A stretch of 64,000 nt of DNA from Lachnospiraceae bacterium. Its GTDB lineage: Bacteria > Bacillota > Clostridia > Lachnospirales > Lachnospiraceae. Of this stretch, positions 1-9,494 are shown piece after piece. Every line of letters starts with the position of its first letter. The first letter of the stretch is position 1. The notes under the pieces were generated by a model that saw only the letters and a list, made by a program, of their open reading frames with translations, did no database searches and was not told the origin of the DNA. The stretch is taken from positions 34,096 through 98,095 of the forward strand of contig JAJPWX010000042.1 of NCBI GenBank assembly GCA_021205755.1. The letters run 5' to 3'. The translations under genes and the position numbers were made by a program.

Positions 1-1827
<1,827 letters not shown>

Positions 1828-1848
1828 GAAATAGTATCGCAGTAATGT

Positions 1849-1922
1849 AAAACAGACCGCTGTTTTTCCGGGCAGATCGGAAGATGATGCTTCTGAACCG
1901 GAAAACAGCAGTCTGTTTTTTT
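1849..1922 (+). terminator. Rho-independent terminator after the GH53 gene
   Basis: Long imperfect inverted repeat (aacagac, ctgttttt and ccgg on the left; ccgg, aaaacag and gtctgtt on the right) followed by seven T residues. It ends the secreted galactanase transcript. Confidence 0.85.
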
Positions 1923-2016
1923 GATGCGCAGGGCCGCGCGGGGAATATTTCTAGCGCGGCCGATGTGGACGAGCAGGAGCCGACGAACCGCCTCCTGCTC
2001 GATCAATTTCGCGTAC
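1916..2016 (+). repeat. Post-terminator structured element, copy A
   Basis: Begins in the terminator T-tract with gatgcgcaggg and holds two perfect hairpins: a 7-bp stem (gccgcgc/gcgcggc, 1933-1960) and a 9-bp stem (gagcaggag/ctcctgctc, 1971-2000). The first 29 bases match 25 of 29 bases of the sequence after the thrS-downstream terminator at 32676. No gene is visible; it lies between the galactanase and the convergent pncB. Confidence 0.55.
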
Positions 2017-2064
2017 GAAGTAATCGCTGGAATACAGGACATACTGACGCTTCAAGGTTCGTCC

Positions 2065-3531
2065 TTAGTGCGCGAGCGAAGCGCGTCCCATCTGTTCCAG
2101 TAGCTCGCTCTTGATCGTGTAGAGCTTATCTGAGAGATCGACGTAGACATCGTGTGGATTGGTCAGGCGGCGGGTCTCCGGCCAAAGCGTTTCTTTTTCG
2201 CGTGTGCAGTAATCGCGGATATCCATAACGGCCGGTGAGGTATAAACGCATTTTCCTCCGCGGAATACCGGAACAAGCATTTCACGAATCGTATAGCTTC
2301 CACCTTTAATCTTTGTCTTCTTCCAGGTCTCAATCGGATCAAAGATGATCAGGTCTTTTTCAACGTCATATTCTTCATCTTCCAGGCAGATCAGATCGGC
2401 GCGGATTTTACCGGTTGCCTTGTCGTAAATACGCAAAATCTTCTTGTTTCCCGGATTTGTGATTTTATCCGTATTCTCGGACAGCTTGATCTTCGGAATA
2501 AATGTGCCGGTGGCAGGGTCAAGGACGGCCGCGAGCTTGTATACGCCTCCGAAAGCAGGGCAGTCTTTCGAGGTAATCATATTGGTGCCGACGCCCCAGG
2601 AGGTGATCGCCGCGCCCTGTGTTTTCAGGCTGCTGATCAGGTACTCATCGAGGTCGCTGGAGGCAGAGATAATTGCGTCTTCAAAACCAGCCGCATCGAG
2701 CATTGCGCGCGCCTGCTTGGACATATAAGCCAGATCTCCACTGTCAAGACGGATGCCGTAGCCTTTCAATTCCTTCCCAGCGTCGCGCATTTCCTGAAAG
2801 ACGCGGATCGCGTTCGGTACGCCGGAGCGCAGGGTATCATAGGTATCCACCAGCAGCAGGCAGGCGTCCGGATATAATTCAGAATATTTTTTGAAAGCGG
2901 TATATTCATCCGGGAAGCTCATGATCCAGCTGTGCGCGTGCGTCCCTTTTACCGGCACATCAAACAACTGGCCGGCCAGTACATTCGAGGTGCCGACACA
3001 ACCGGCAATCATGGCCGCCCGCGCACCGTATACTCCGGCATCCGGTCCCTGTGCGCGCCGCAGGCCAAATTCCATAATCCCGTCTCCGCGCGCGGCCTGT
3101 ACCACGCGTGCAGATTTGGTCGCAATCAGGCTCTGGTGGTTCAGGATCGTCAGGATTGCCGTTTCCACGAGCTGCGCCTGCATGATCGGGGCGATTACTT
3201 TCAGCATCGGTTCGTGAGGAAACATGACAGAGCCCTCCGGAATCGCCCAGATATCGCCGTCAAAGTGGAAATCCTCCAGATACTTCAGAAAAGGCTCGTG
3301 GAATATGCCTAGTCCTCTCAGATAGGAAATGTCCTCCTGCGAAAAATGCAGATTTTCAATATAATCAATCACCTGGTCAAGTCCGGCGGCAATCGCGTAG
3401 CCATTGCCGCACGGGTTGTTCCGGTAAAAGGCGTCAAAAATGACGGTCTCGGTGGAATTTGACTCATAATATCCCTGCATCATTGTCAGTTCATAAAGGT
3501 CAGTCAATAAGGTCAGATTTAAAGTACTCAT
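2065..3531 (-). CDS. pncB: Nicotinate phosphoribosyltransferase
   Basis: Converts nicotinate, PRPP and ATP to nicotinate mononucleotide in the NAD salvage pathway (cytosol). The 488-residue protein starts MSTLNLTLLTDLYELTMMQG, the typical NAPRT N-terminus. It carries the PRPP-binding region IRLDSGDLAYMSKQAR and the later GTNMITSKDCPAFGGVYKL block. The ATG at 3531 is preferred to an upstream one because AAGGAG ends eight bases before it. The gene stands alone and converges on the GH53 gene. The last residues (ASLAH) come from a GC-rich stretch beside the repeat region and may be a slightly altered C-terminus. Confidence 0.94.
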   Translation of the reverse strand: MSTLNLTLLTDLYELTMMQGYYESNSTETVIFDAFYRNNPCGNGYAIAAGLDQVIDYIENLHFSQEDISYLRGLGIFHEPFLKYLEDFHFDGDIWAIPEGSVMFPHEPMLKVIAPIMQAQLVETAILTILNHQSLIATKSARVVQAARGDGIMEFGLRRAQGPDAGVYGARAAMIAGCVGTSNVLAGQLFDVPVKGTHAHSWIMSFPDEYTAFKKYSELYPDACLLLVDTYDTLRSGVPNAIRVFQEMRDAGKELKGYGIRLDSGDLAYMSKQARAMLDAAGFEDAIISASSDLDEYLISSLKTQGAAITSWGVGTNMITSKDCPAFGGVYKLAAVLDPATGTFIPKIKLSENTDKITNPGNKKILRIYDKATGKIRADLICLEDEEYDVEKDLIIFDPIETWKKTKIKGGSYTIREMLVPVFRGGKCVYTSPAVMDIRDYCTREKETLWPETRRLTNPHDVYVDLSDKLYTIKSELLEQMGRASLAH

Positions 3532-3639
3532 AGTTATGCTCCTTTGCATTTGGTAAGAAAATGAGCGTCAAATGTTCGGTTAGACTATACCACATTTTTT
3601 TTAAAAGAAAAGAGGGAGAAGAAAGAAAAATAAAAAAAG

Positions 3640-3870
3640 CTGAAGTGAAAAGTTTATTTCCACACCAAAATTTGTGATTTTCCGGTGGATTTCACTCTTT
3701 CAGGGATTAAAAGCACAGTCAAGGAGTAAAACTTCATTCCATTTACGCCATCATTTACCCAGTAGAATTGGGTAGGCCATATGGTGTAAGACTGATTTCC
3801 ACTAGGTTTTTGCTGCGAACGCCGGAAATACAAGTGGAATTTTGAGTAAGACTGAATTCCACTTGTACCC
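3640..3870. repeat. Intergenic array of imperfect TTCCACT repeats
   Basis: The gap between pncB and tRNA-Gln has no gene. It carries at least three imperfect copies of a ~22-bp unit (3724-3746, 3784-3803, 3844-3867) of the form g[at]gtaa[ag]act..attccact. The last copy also forms a perfect 12-bp inverted repeat, acaagtggaatt at 3830-3841 against aattccacttgt at 3855-3866. Related fragments lie at 3645-3690. Confidence 0.55.
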
Positions 3871-4017
3871 CCGAGTTGTGGAATTTAAATTTTCATTTCA
3901 CTAAAAATAAAAAAAATGAAAAAAGGGCTTGCAATCTTCGAAAACATCGGTTATAATGTCCCTTGCGTGTGAGAGATAGTGGTTTTTACAGGCTGTCCGA
4001 AATAAAAGATTAGATAT

Positions 4018-4089
4018 AGGGCTATCGCCAAACGGTAAGGCAACGGACTCTGACTCCGTCATTTCCAGGTTCGAATCCTGGTAGCCCTG
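4018..4089 (+). tRNA. tRNA-Gln (anticodon CTG)
   Basis: Full cloverleaf: acceptor stem agggcta/tagccct, D arm, anticodon stem acgga/tccgt with CTG at 4050-4052, T arm ccagg-ttcgaat-cctgg, discriminator G. The start pairs A1 with T72 as usual for glutamine tRNAs. The CCA end is not encoded. Confidence 0.95.
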
Positions 4090-4094
4090 CTTAG

Positions 4095-4133
4095 ACACTC
4101 ATATCCGAACCCATTGGATGTGAGTGTTTTTTA
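4095..4133 (+). terminator. Terminator after tRNA-Gln
   Basis: Stem cactcatatcc/ggatgtgagtg with one G-T pair, followed by a T run. Confidence 0.85.
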
Positions 4134-4150
4134 TTTGCCAGAAAATATGC

Positions 4151-4194
4151 TTGACAAAATAAACATACAGGTGTATGTTATAAGCATAAACATA
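4151..4194 (+). promoter_or_regulatory. blaI promoter with BlaI-type operator
   Basis: TTGACA at 4151-4156, a 17-base spacer and TATGTT at 4174-4179. The spacer and -10 are covered by the dyad aacatacaggtgtatgtt (4162-4179), whose acatac/gtatgt arms resemble BlaI/MecI boxes. A further aaacatac half-site lies at 4188-4194. This suggests autorepression. Confidence 0.75.
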
Positions 4195-4213
4195 CAAAAG
4201 TAGGTGATGCGCT

Positions 4214-4591
4214 ATGAACATATCGATTTTGCCGGACGCGGAGCTTCGCATTATGCAGACGATCTGGGAAGGTGAGACGCCGATCAGTACGGTGGAGCTG
4301 CAAAAGAAGCTGGAAGAGGAACGGCCGTGGAATCTCTCGGCGCTGCAGACGCAGCTGGGACGGCTGGTGAAAAAAGGATTTTTACAGACAGAGCTGGAGG
4401 GACGGAGCCGATGCTATTCGCCGCTGATATCGGAGCAGGAGTATCTGCAGCAGGACAGCAGACATTATCTGAAAAAATGGAAGGGCGGCTCGATTACGGA
4501 TTTTGTAGCGACCCTGTATGATGGCAAGACTATAGGAAAGAAGGATTTAGAGGAACTGCAGCTGTTGATAGAGCGGATTAACAGGGAATAG
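4214..4591 (+). CDS. BlaI/MecI/CopY-family repressor
   Basis: A 125-residue winged-helix repressor: LPDAELRIMQTIWEGETPISTVEL opens the DNA-binding domain and is followed by LSALQTQLGRLVKKGFL and YSPLISEQEYL, the usual family layout with a C-terminal dimerisation helix region. AGGTGA precedes the ATG. The next gene is an M56 metallopeptidase, so this is a BlaI-BlaR1-type pair, in which the membrane protease relieves repression after sensing a signal (family knowledge). The dyad in its own promoter fits autoregulation. No beta-lactamase gene is adjacent, so the target regulon is unknown. Confidence 0.9.
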   Translation: MNISILPDAELRIMQTIWEGETPISTVELQKKLEEERPWNLSALQTQLGRLVKKGFLQTELEGRSRCYSPLISEQEYLQQDSRHYLKKWKGGSITDFVATLYDGKTIGKKDLEELQLLIERINRE

Positions 4592-4729
4592 GTGCTATCT
4601 GGCTCGCACCTGCAGAGGTATAATAATGCGGATACTGTCAGGGCGGGACTCGCAGTGAGATGGCTGATTCAGGGAATAAAGGAGTACCATGGTTGCTCAA
4701 TATGAGGACTATGGGCGGGAGGAAAATGT

Positions 4730-6637
4730 ATGAGGACGGTTTTTTTGAATTATCTGGTTGTCGGTATCTGTATGATTCCGGTGATCATAGTCGCGCTATT
4801 GGCGCTTCCGCGCCTGTCGGCGGGATTCCGGGCGCGGCTTCCCTATCTGGTTTTTCTGATTCTGGCAGTGCGGCTTTTGCTGCCGTGGAATGCTACGCTT
4901 CCGGGAGGGCTATCCTGGGATGTTAAGCTGGAAGAGACGACGGTCACATTGCCGGCGCTTTCTTTCTTCTCGAAAGGGACGGGAACGGATGCTGCGGACA
5001 CGCGGGCCTTGGCCGGTGGCACAGCGGGAGATGCCTCATCGGACACTGCGTCTGCGGGGAGCAAGGTTTCATCTGGGGAAGGAGACAAAGCGGACAGCGG
5101 CAGTCATAGCAGTGCCGCTGCAGAAGCCGATGTGCTGACTCTGACAGATGGAATCGGCAGTGAGGCGAGCGGCTCTTCTGGAATCTATTCTGCCGCAGAA
5201 GAAGATGGTATGCCGGAAGCGGACAAGCGGACGGGCATGGAGGTGCCGGTTTTATCGATTTTGATGACGGTCTGGATATTGGGCATGTTGTTTTTCCTGT
5301 TTCGTTATATCGTGAGCGGCTTTCGTCTGGGCAGAGGGCTGAGGCGGTGGAAGAGGCGGCCGGGTGAGGCGGTTCTTCAATGCTATCAGGCAATGACAGA
5401 AGCAGATAAAAAAGCGCCGGAGCTTTGGGTCTGTCCGATCCTTACGACTCCGATGGTGGCGGGTCTCTTTTCTCCTGCAATTTATCTTCCACATGAGAAT
5501 TATAGCAGCGGGGAGCTGGAGATGATCTTTACGCATGAGCGGACGCATCTTGAGCGGCGGGATATCTGGTACAAGCTGGCGCTGTTCGCGGCGCGGACGG
5601 TTCACTGGATGAACCCGTTTGTATGGAAAATGACAAAAAGCGCCATGGCGAATCTGGAGGTTTCCTGTGACGGAGATGTGGTAGCCCAAAAGGATGCGCA
5701 GTACAGGAAAGCATACGGAGAGATGCTGCTGCGGGAGGCGACCGGTGAGCTGAGATTTCAAAATGCACTGACAACCTGTTTTTCGGATGAAAAAACAGCC
5801 TTAAAGAATCGACTGGAGGAGGTGTCAAACATGAAGAAGAGAAGAAACGGTACACCCTTTGTGGCAGTGGCGCTGGTGATCGCGGTTCTGGCTGGAAGCG
5901 GATTTTCCTTTGAAAGCGCGGAAGGGATGGAAGAAGCAAATACTAATACAGAAGATAATTCTGAAATCAACACGGAGGATTCTTCGGTGAAAACAGATAT
6001 TCTGGATGCGGATGGGAATGCGTATTCCTGTGATCAGATTCCTCTTCTGGACGACCAACTGAGCTGGGGGATGACAAAAGAAGAAGCGGTCGAGGTATTA
6101 GGCACTCCGACATCCGCGGAGGAATCGGAGTATGGAGTGACATATACCTGGGAGTATGAGGATGCACTGGAATCAGGTCTGGGCGACTGCTCGCAGTTGG
6201 TGCTTTATATCGGTGAAAATAATCTGACAAACGAAGCTGGTGCTGTTTTTTCACAGGGATTAATGAATGTGAGCCTGACGGTTGACGGGACGGCAAAGGA
6301 GACGATCCTTGAAAGCCTGGAATCCGTTTACGGCACGTTTTCGGAGGAAAGCGGAAGTACAGCCCTGGAGAGCCAGTTAAAGGATTCTCTTCCGGATTAT
6401 TTTAATGAGTATTATTTCTGTGACGGGTGGAGCGTGGAAACGCTGGACGAAGAGGAATATGCGCTGCTTGCGGAGATTCAGGAAGCGACAAGCGAGTGGA
6501 TGGGCCTGAAGCGGCCGGTGGGGGAAGGAGCGGTTTTGGCAGATATCACTCTTTCCGGTACCGTGTCTGATGAGCCATACAGCTGCACGGTGACGATTGC
6601 GGCGGACTATCTGACGATGCTGCGGGGCGGCCTTTGA
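4730..6637 (+). CDS. BlaR1-like M56-family membrane metallopeptidase with atypical sensor domain
   Basis: 635 residues. N-terminal membrane helices (residues ~1-50) are followed by a low-complexity Ser/Ala/Gly/Asp external loop (~80-160), another helix (~175-195), then a cytosolic zinc protease domain with HERTH at residues 269-273 and downstream ERRDIWYKLA. A helix after NMKKRRNGTPF leads to the C-terminal external part. In classic BlaR1 that part is a penicillin-binding-like domain; no SxxK/SxN/KTG set is seen here. It carries instead SWGMTKEEAVEVLGTPT, which resembles a BamE/SmpA-like fold (inference). GGGAGG sits eight bases before the ATG. It probably signals to the BlaI protein encoded upstream; the ligand is unknown. 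Confidence 0.85.
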   Translation: MRTVFLNYLVVGICMIPVIIVALLALPRLSAGFRARLPYLVFLILAVRLLLPWNATLPGGLSWDVKLEETTVTLPALSFFSKGTGTDAADTRALAGGTAGDASSDTASAGSKVSSGEGDKADSGSHSSAAAEADVLTLTDGIGSEASGSSGIYSAAEEDGMPEADKRTGMEVPVLSILMTVWILGMLFFLFRYIVSGFRLGRGLRRWKRRPGEAVLQCYQAMTEADKKAPELWVCPILTTPMVAGLFSPAIYLPHENYSSGELEMIFTHERTHLERRDIWYKLALFAARTVHWMNPFVWKMTKSAMANLEVSCDGDVVAQKDAQYRKAYGEMLLREATGELRFQNALTTCFSDEKTALKNRLEEVSNMKKRRNGTPFVAVALVIAVLAGSGFSFESAEGMEEANTNTEDNSEINTEDSSVKTDILDADGNAYSCDQIPLLDDQLSWGMTKEEAVEVLGTPTSAEESEYGVTYTWEYEDALESGLGDCSQLVLYIGENNLTNEAGAVFSQGLMNVSLTVDGTAKETILESLESVYGTFSEESGSTALESQLKDSLPDYFNEYYFCDGWSVETLDEEEYALLAEIQEATSEWMGLKRPVGEGAVLADITLSGTVSDEPYSCTVTIAADYLTMLRGGL

Positions 6638-6652
6638 ATCCAGACGGATGCC

Positions 6653-6713
6653 GTTATAGGTCACACCTGTAGTGACTGAAAAAGGTGGTTTTGGCTATGG
6701 TGTGACCTGTAAC
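6653..6713. repeat. ~62-bp hairpin repeat, copy 1
   Basis: Ends gttataggtcacacc and ggtgtgacctgtaac are inverted repeats matching at 14 of 15 positions. The internal sequence closely matches the reverse complement of 45973-46034. It lies between the M56 gene and lacI. Confidence 0.75.
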
Positions 6714-6776
6714 TGTGCGGACGTATTTACAGTGAGTCAGGGACGTTGCTTTGGGGTATTGAGAGGGGATTCCATT

Positions 6777-7790
6777 ATGGAAGAGACTGGGAAGAAAAGG
6801 TATACGATCGACGATGTCGCGCGGGAGCTTGGGATCAGCAAGACGACGGTTTCCCGGGCGATTTCCGGGAAGGGGCGGATCAGCCAGGCGACGAGGGAAA
6901 AGGTGCTCGCCTGTGTTGAGCGCAATGATTATCGTCCGAATGTGGTCGCACAGGGGCTGGCGCAGCGCCGAACCTACAATATCGGCCTGCTGCTGCTGAC
7001 GGATTATACGGATATTGATTTTCCATTTTTTAAGGAGTGTATGAGCGGAATCTGTGCGAAAGCTGCACAGCACAATTATGATATCATCATCTCGATGATT
7101 GATGGGAAGGATTTTACGCAGCTGCAGCGTCTGATTGCGAACCGTAAGGTGGACGGTGTGATTGTGACGCGCGTTCTGGTGAATTCGAGCGTGCGGCATT
7201 ATCTGAAGGAAAAGAATGTTCCGTTTGTGGCGATCGGGACGCCGGACGTGGAAGAGCCGGGACTGGTCTGGATAGACAATCAGAACCGGGAGGGCAGCCG
7301 GGAACTGACGGGGATTTTACTGATGAAAGGACTCCGCCACCTCGCTCTTTTGGGCGGCAGCCGGGCACATCTGGTGACCAAAAGCCGTCTGCAGGGCTAT
7401 GAGGACGCGCATGGCGATTACCGTGTACATCTGGACGATTCTCTGGTTTTCATGGAAATGGATAGCTATGCAAAGGTTGCAAAAGCGGCAGATCAGATCT
7501 TGGAATCCGGAGCGGATGGCATTGTCTGTATGGACGACATTATTACAAACATGCTGCTTGGCTGCCTGCGTGAGCGCAGGGTAGAAATCCCGCGGGATAT
7601 TCGGGTGGCAAGCCTCTATGACAGTGCTTTGCTAGAATATTATATTCCTGCGGTCACCAGTCTGCATTTTAATACGAAGAGCCTGGGAATGAATGCCTGC
7701 CAGCTTTTATTAGAGCAGCTGGGGGAAAAGGTGGACGGAGAATTTGTGCCGCTGAATTATCAGGTGATTTTGCGTGAATCAACGAAATAA
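6777..7790 (+). CDS. LacI-family transcriptional regulator
   Basis: 337 residues. The N-terminal helix-turn-helix is YTIDDVARELGISKTTVSRAISGKG, with R in the hinge region, followed by a periplasmic-binding-protein-like effector domain (NIGLLLLTDY, VDGVIVTR, DGIVCMDD). The ATG at 6777 is preferred over an upstream in-frame start because it precedes the HTH by the normal ~10 residues and follows AGAGGGG; the upstream stretch lies in a hairpin repeat. LacI-type palindromes occur at the galacto-oligosaccharide importer promoter 2.5 kb downstream and are plausible targets (inference). A terminator follows. Confidence 0.93.
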   Translation: MEETGKKRYTIDDVARELGISKTTVSRAISGKGRISQATREKVLACVERNDYRPNVVAQGLAQRRTYNIGLLLLTDYTDIDFPFFKECMSGICAKAAQHNYDIIISMIDGKDFTQLQRLIANRKVDGVIVTRVLVNSSVRHYLKEKNVPFVAIGTPDVEEPGLVWIDNQNREGSRELTGILLMKGLRHLALLGGSRAHLVTKSRLQGYEDAHGDYRVHLDDSLVFMEMDSYAKVAKAADQILESGADGIVCMDDIITNMLLGCLRERRVEIPRDIRVASLYDSALLEYYIPAVTSLHFNTKSLGMNACQLLLEQLGEKVDGEFVPLNYQVILRESTK

Positions 7791-7799
7791 AGACAGGAT

Positions 7800-7836
7800 G
7801 AAGCCCCGGAGTTTTTTGCTTTCCGGGGCTTCTTGT
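7800..7836 (+). terminator. Terminator after lacI-family gene
   Basis: Perfect 11-bp stem gaagccccgga/tccggggcttc with a weak T-tract (ttgtg). Confidence 0.75.
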
Positions 7837-7900
7837 GTAAAATCATTACTTCTTGTGGAAAATAAAACCATGTAATCACAGGACTTGCAAATCAAATTGG

Positions 7901-8749
7901 TTACGCCCACCCAGTAAAATTCAGCACAGTATAATTTGTTGTGCCGCCCAGCCGGAATTGCATCGGGGAAGCTTCCTTCCGCGCGGTTGTTTTGCAGACA
8001 GCAGATGCCTTTCGCTGCTTTTTGCAGCTTTGGAGAGGGGCTGCTTCCACCCAGGAAGGCTCAACAAAAGAGAGATTGGAGTGTACATAAAAGGAATCTA
8101 GCCCCACGCCCTGTGCGCCGCCAATGTCATTGACCGCATCGTTTCCAATGAAGAGAGAGCGGCTAAAATCAATGCCAAATTGTTCGATCAGCTGCTGAAA
8201 GAAGAACGGGTTTGGTTTGCCCACGCCGTAGTCGGAGGAAATCAGGATGCCGTCAAAATGGCGTTCAAGGTCCAGCAGGCAAAGCTCGTATTGGGTAAAA
8301 ATGCGCTGTGCGTTCGAGAGCAGCCAGACCTTTTTTCCATTCGCCCGCAGCCGTTCCAGCATCGGGATGGTTCCGTCATACAGGCGGATATACTCTGTGG
8401 ATAACACACGGAAAAACTGGCCGGTATGGACGGCGAGTTCACGGGAGGCAGTCACACCTTTCCGGCTGTAAAGTGCCTGTATAACGCACGTGAGATCAAT
8501 TTCTGGATTAGCTTCATAGCCCTGTGCGGCGCGGCCTGTGTTTTCTGCTGCTTCCTGCCGATACTGTTCCGTCAGCGCATTCCATGTCATACGCAGTTCA
8601 TCCGGTGTATATCGCGCACCGTAATATCCATAGAAAAAACGCATCTTTTCCCATAGTTCAGGGAGATTCTCGTCTGTATGGATGTCCACCAGAGTCCCGT
8701 ATAAGTCAAAAATATAGTTTTCGTAGGTGAGTGGAAGCTGTGTTTTCAA
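7901..8749 (-). CDS. HAD-superfamily (YjjG-like) hydrolase
   Basis: A soluble HAD phosphatase of ~282 residues: motif I YIFDLYGTLVD near the N-terminus, motif II-type LLSNAQR, motif III Lys in GKPNPFFF, motif IV FIGNDAVNDIGGAQ. YjjG relatives dephosphorylate nucleotides and other small phosphates; the substrate here is unknown. I chose a TTG start at 8749 because AAAGAGGG lies eight bases upstream and motif I then starts near residue 14. An ATG at 8818 would add a hydrophobic stretch not seen in this family. The last ~35 residues (basic, Lys/Arg-rich) look like an unusual extension. Confidence 0.85.
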   Translation of the reverse strand: MKTQLPLTYENYIFDLYGTLVDIHTDENLPELWEKMRFFYGYYGARYTPDELRMTWNALTEQYRQEAAENTGRAAQGYEANPEIDLTCVIQALYSRKGVTASRELAVHTGQFFRVLSTEYIRLYDGTIPMLERLRANGKKVWLLSNAQRIFTQYELCLLDLERHFDGILISSDYGVGKPNPFFFQQLIEQFGIDFSRSLFIGNDAVNDIGGAQGVGLDSFYVHSNLSFVEPSWVEAAPLQSCKKQRKASAVCKTTARKEASPMQFRLGGTTNYTVLNFTGWA

Positions 8750-8811
8750 TCCATTTTCCCTCTTTACAATCCATATTAATAAAAAGTTAATAAACACAAA
8801 TAAAAAAGAAA

Positions 8812-8840
8812 CTGACATAAATGCAAAAAGGTATTAAAAT
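8812..8840 (+). promoter_or_regulatory. Candidate promoter of an orphan transcript
   Basis: CTGACA, a 17-base spacer and TAAAAT, reading away from the HAD gene. It is followed by 165 bases without a credible ORF and then a strong terminator. Confidence 0.5.
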
Positions 8841-8846
8841 GAATTC

Positions 8847-9012
8847 ACCACCTCTTAAAGCTGGCTGTTTGCTGAATCCTTAAGCTGAATTCACTCCGGT
8901 CGGTGAGCAAACCGTGCTTTCCAGTGAGTTTATAGCTGGCGGTTTGCTTCGGTTACCTCACTGTAAAAGAGGGAGAAACCCCAGAGACCACACCTCTCTG
9001 GGGTTTCGTTTT
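8847..9012 (+). ncRNA. Candidate small structured RNA (unrecognised)
   Basis: A transcript from the 8812 promoter would be ~165 nt. It has a possible closing stem cctctt (8851-8856) with aagagg (8967-8972), an internal 8-bp stem gcaaaccg (8907-8914) with cggtttgc (8940-8947), and a competing pair cagtgag (8922-8928) with ctcactg (8957-8963). It ends in a terminator with a 12-bp perfect stem. No start codon with ribosome site is seen. No family recognised; it could also be a regulatory leader. Confidence 0.4.
8975..9012 (+). terminator. Strong rho-independent terminator
   Basis: Perfect 12-bp stem gaaaccccagag/ctctggggtttc with gtttt tail, plus strand. No coding gene upstream on this strand, which supports a small RNA before it. 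Confidence 0.8.
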
Positions 9013-9165
9013 GACAAACATAAATTCATTTCGTTTTGTACTATATCATATAAAGAAGGAATTTGCAAGCAGTATTTTCGCAGCCTGTGAAACGGTAGTC
9101 AACGGAATAGGATGAAAAAACAGAGCAAAAACCTGAAAAGCCGAATAAAATAAGATGCGCAATCG

Positions 9166-9175
9166 GTTGCGCACC
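9166..9175. promoter_or_regulatory. Upstream imperfect LacI-type operator
   Basis: gttgcgcacc differs by one base from the two perfect palindromes near 9300. It could serve as an auxiliary looping site about 130 bp upstream. The rest of 9013-9247 is AT-rich with no gene seen. Confidence 0.45.
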
Positions 9176-9247
9176 AAAAAAGACAACAGGAAAAAGAATG
9201 TGCAAATTGCATAAAAAAATAAATCAAATACTGTACAATTAGTATAG

Positions 9248-9314
9248 TTGACATGAAGAAACAGATAAGGTATACTGTTAACATGGTCAAACGGTTGCGC
9301 AACGGTTGCGCAAC
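9248..9314 (+). promoter_or_regulatory. Importer promoter with tandem LacI-type operators
   Basis: Near-perfect sigma-A promoter: TTGACA (9248-9253), 17-base spacer, TATACT (9271-9276). Just downstream of the expected start point lie two perfect palindromes gttgcgcaac at 9294-9303 and 9305-9314, 11 bp apart, on the same helix face. This is classic LacI-family repressor placement. Confidence 0.8.
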
Positions 9315-9494
9315 AAAATCGCGGATTGCAGGAAGTGAGATAAGCTTTCCGGAGCGATGCTCCAACGCGAAGCGTTTTCAGCATGCGGCGGGATCAACTG
9401 CTGAGAGGAGCGTTTCCAGAGGCAGTCCGTGGTACGGCAGATCGAGAGCATGGTTTGCCGTATACCTATTATGTCTATAAGGAGGACAATCATT

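Noticed and set aside
3640..3870. Possible CRISPR array
   Set aside because: Units are imperfect, irregularly spaced and without cas genes in the window.
3901..4098. 65-residue minus-strand frame (YQDSNLEMTESESVALPFG)
   Set aside because: It is antisense to tRNA-Gln; this peptide is a common false ORF over tRNA genes.
8750..8818. Upstream ATG start for the HAD gene at 8818
   Set aside because: Adds a hydrophobic N-terminus not found in YjjG-like enzymes and lies over AT-rich promoter-like DNA; TTG 8749 has the better ribosome site.
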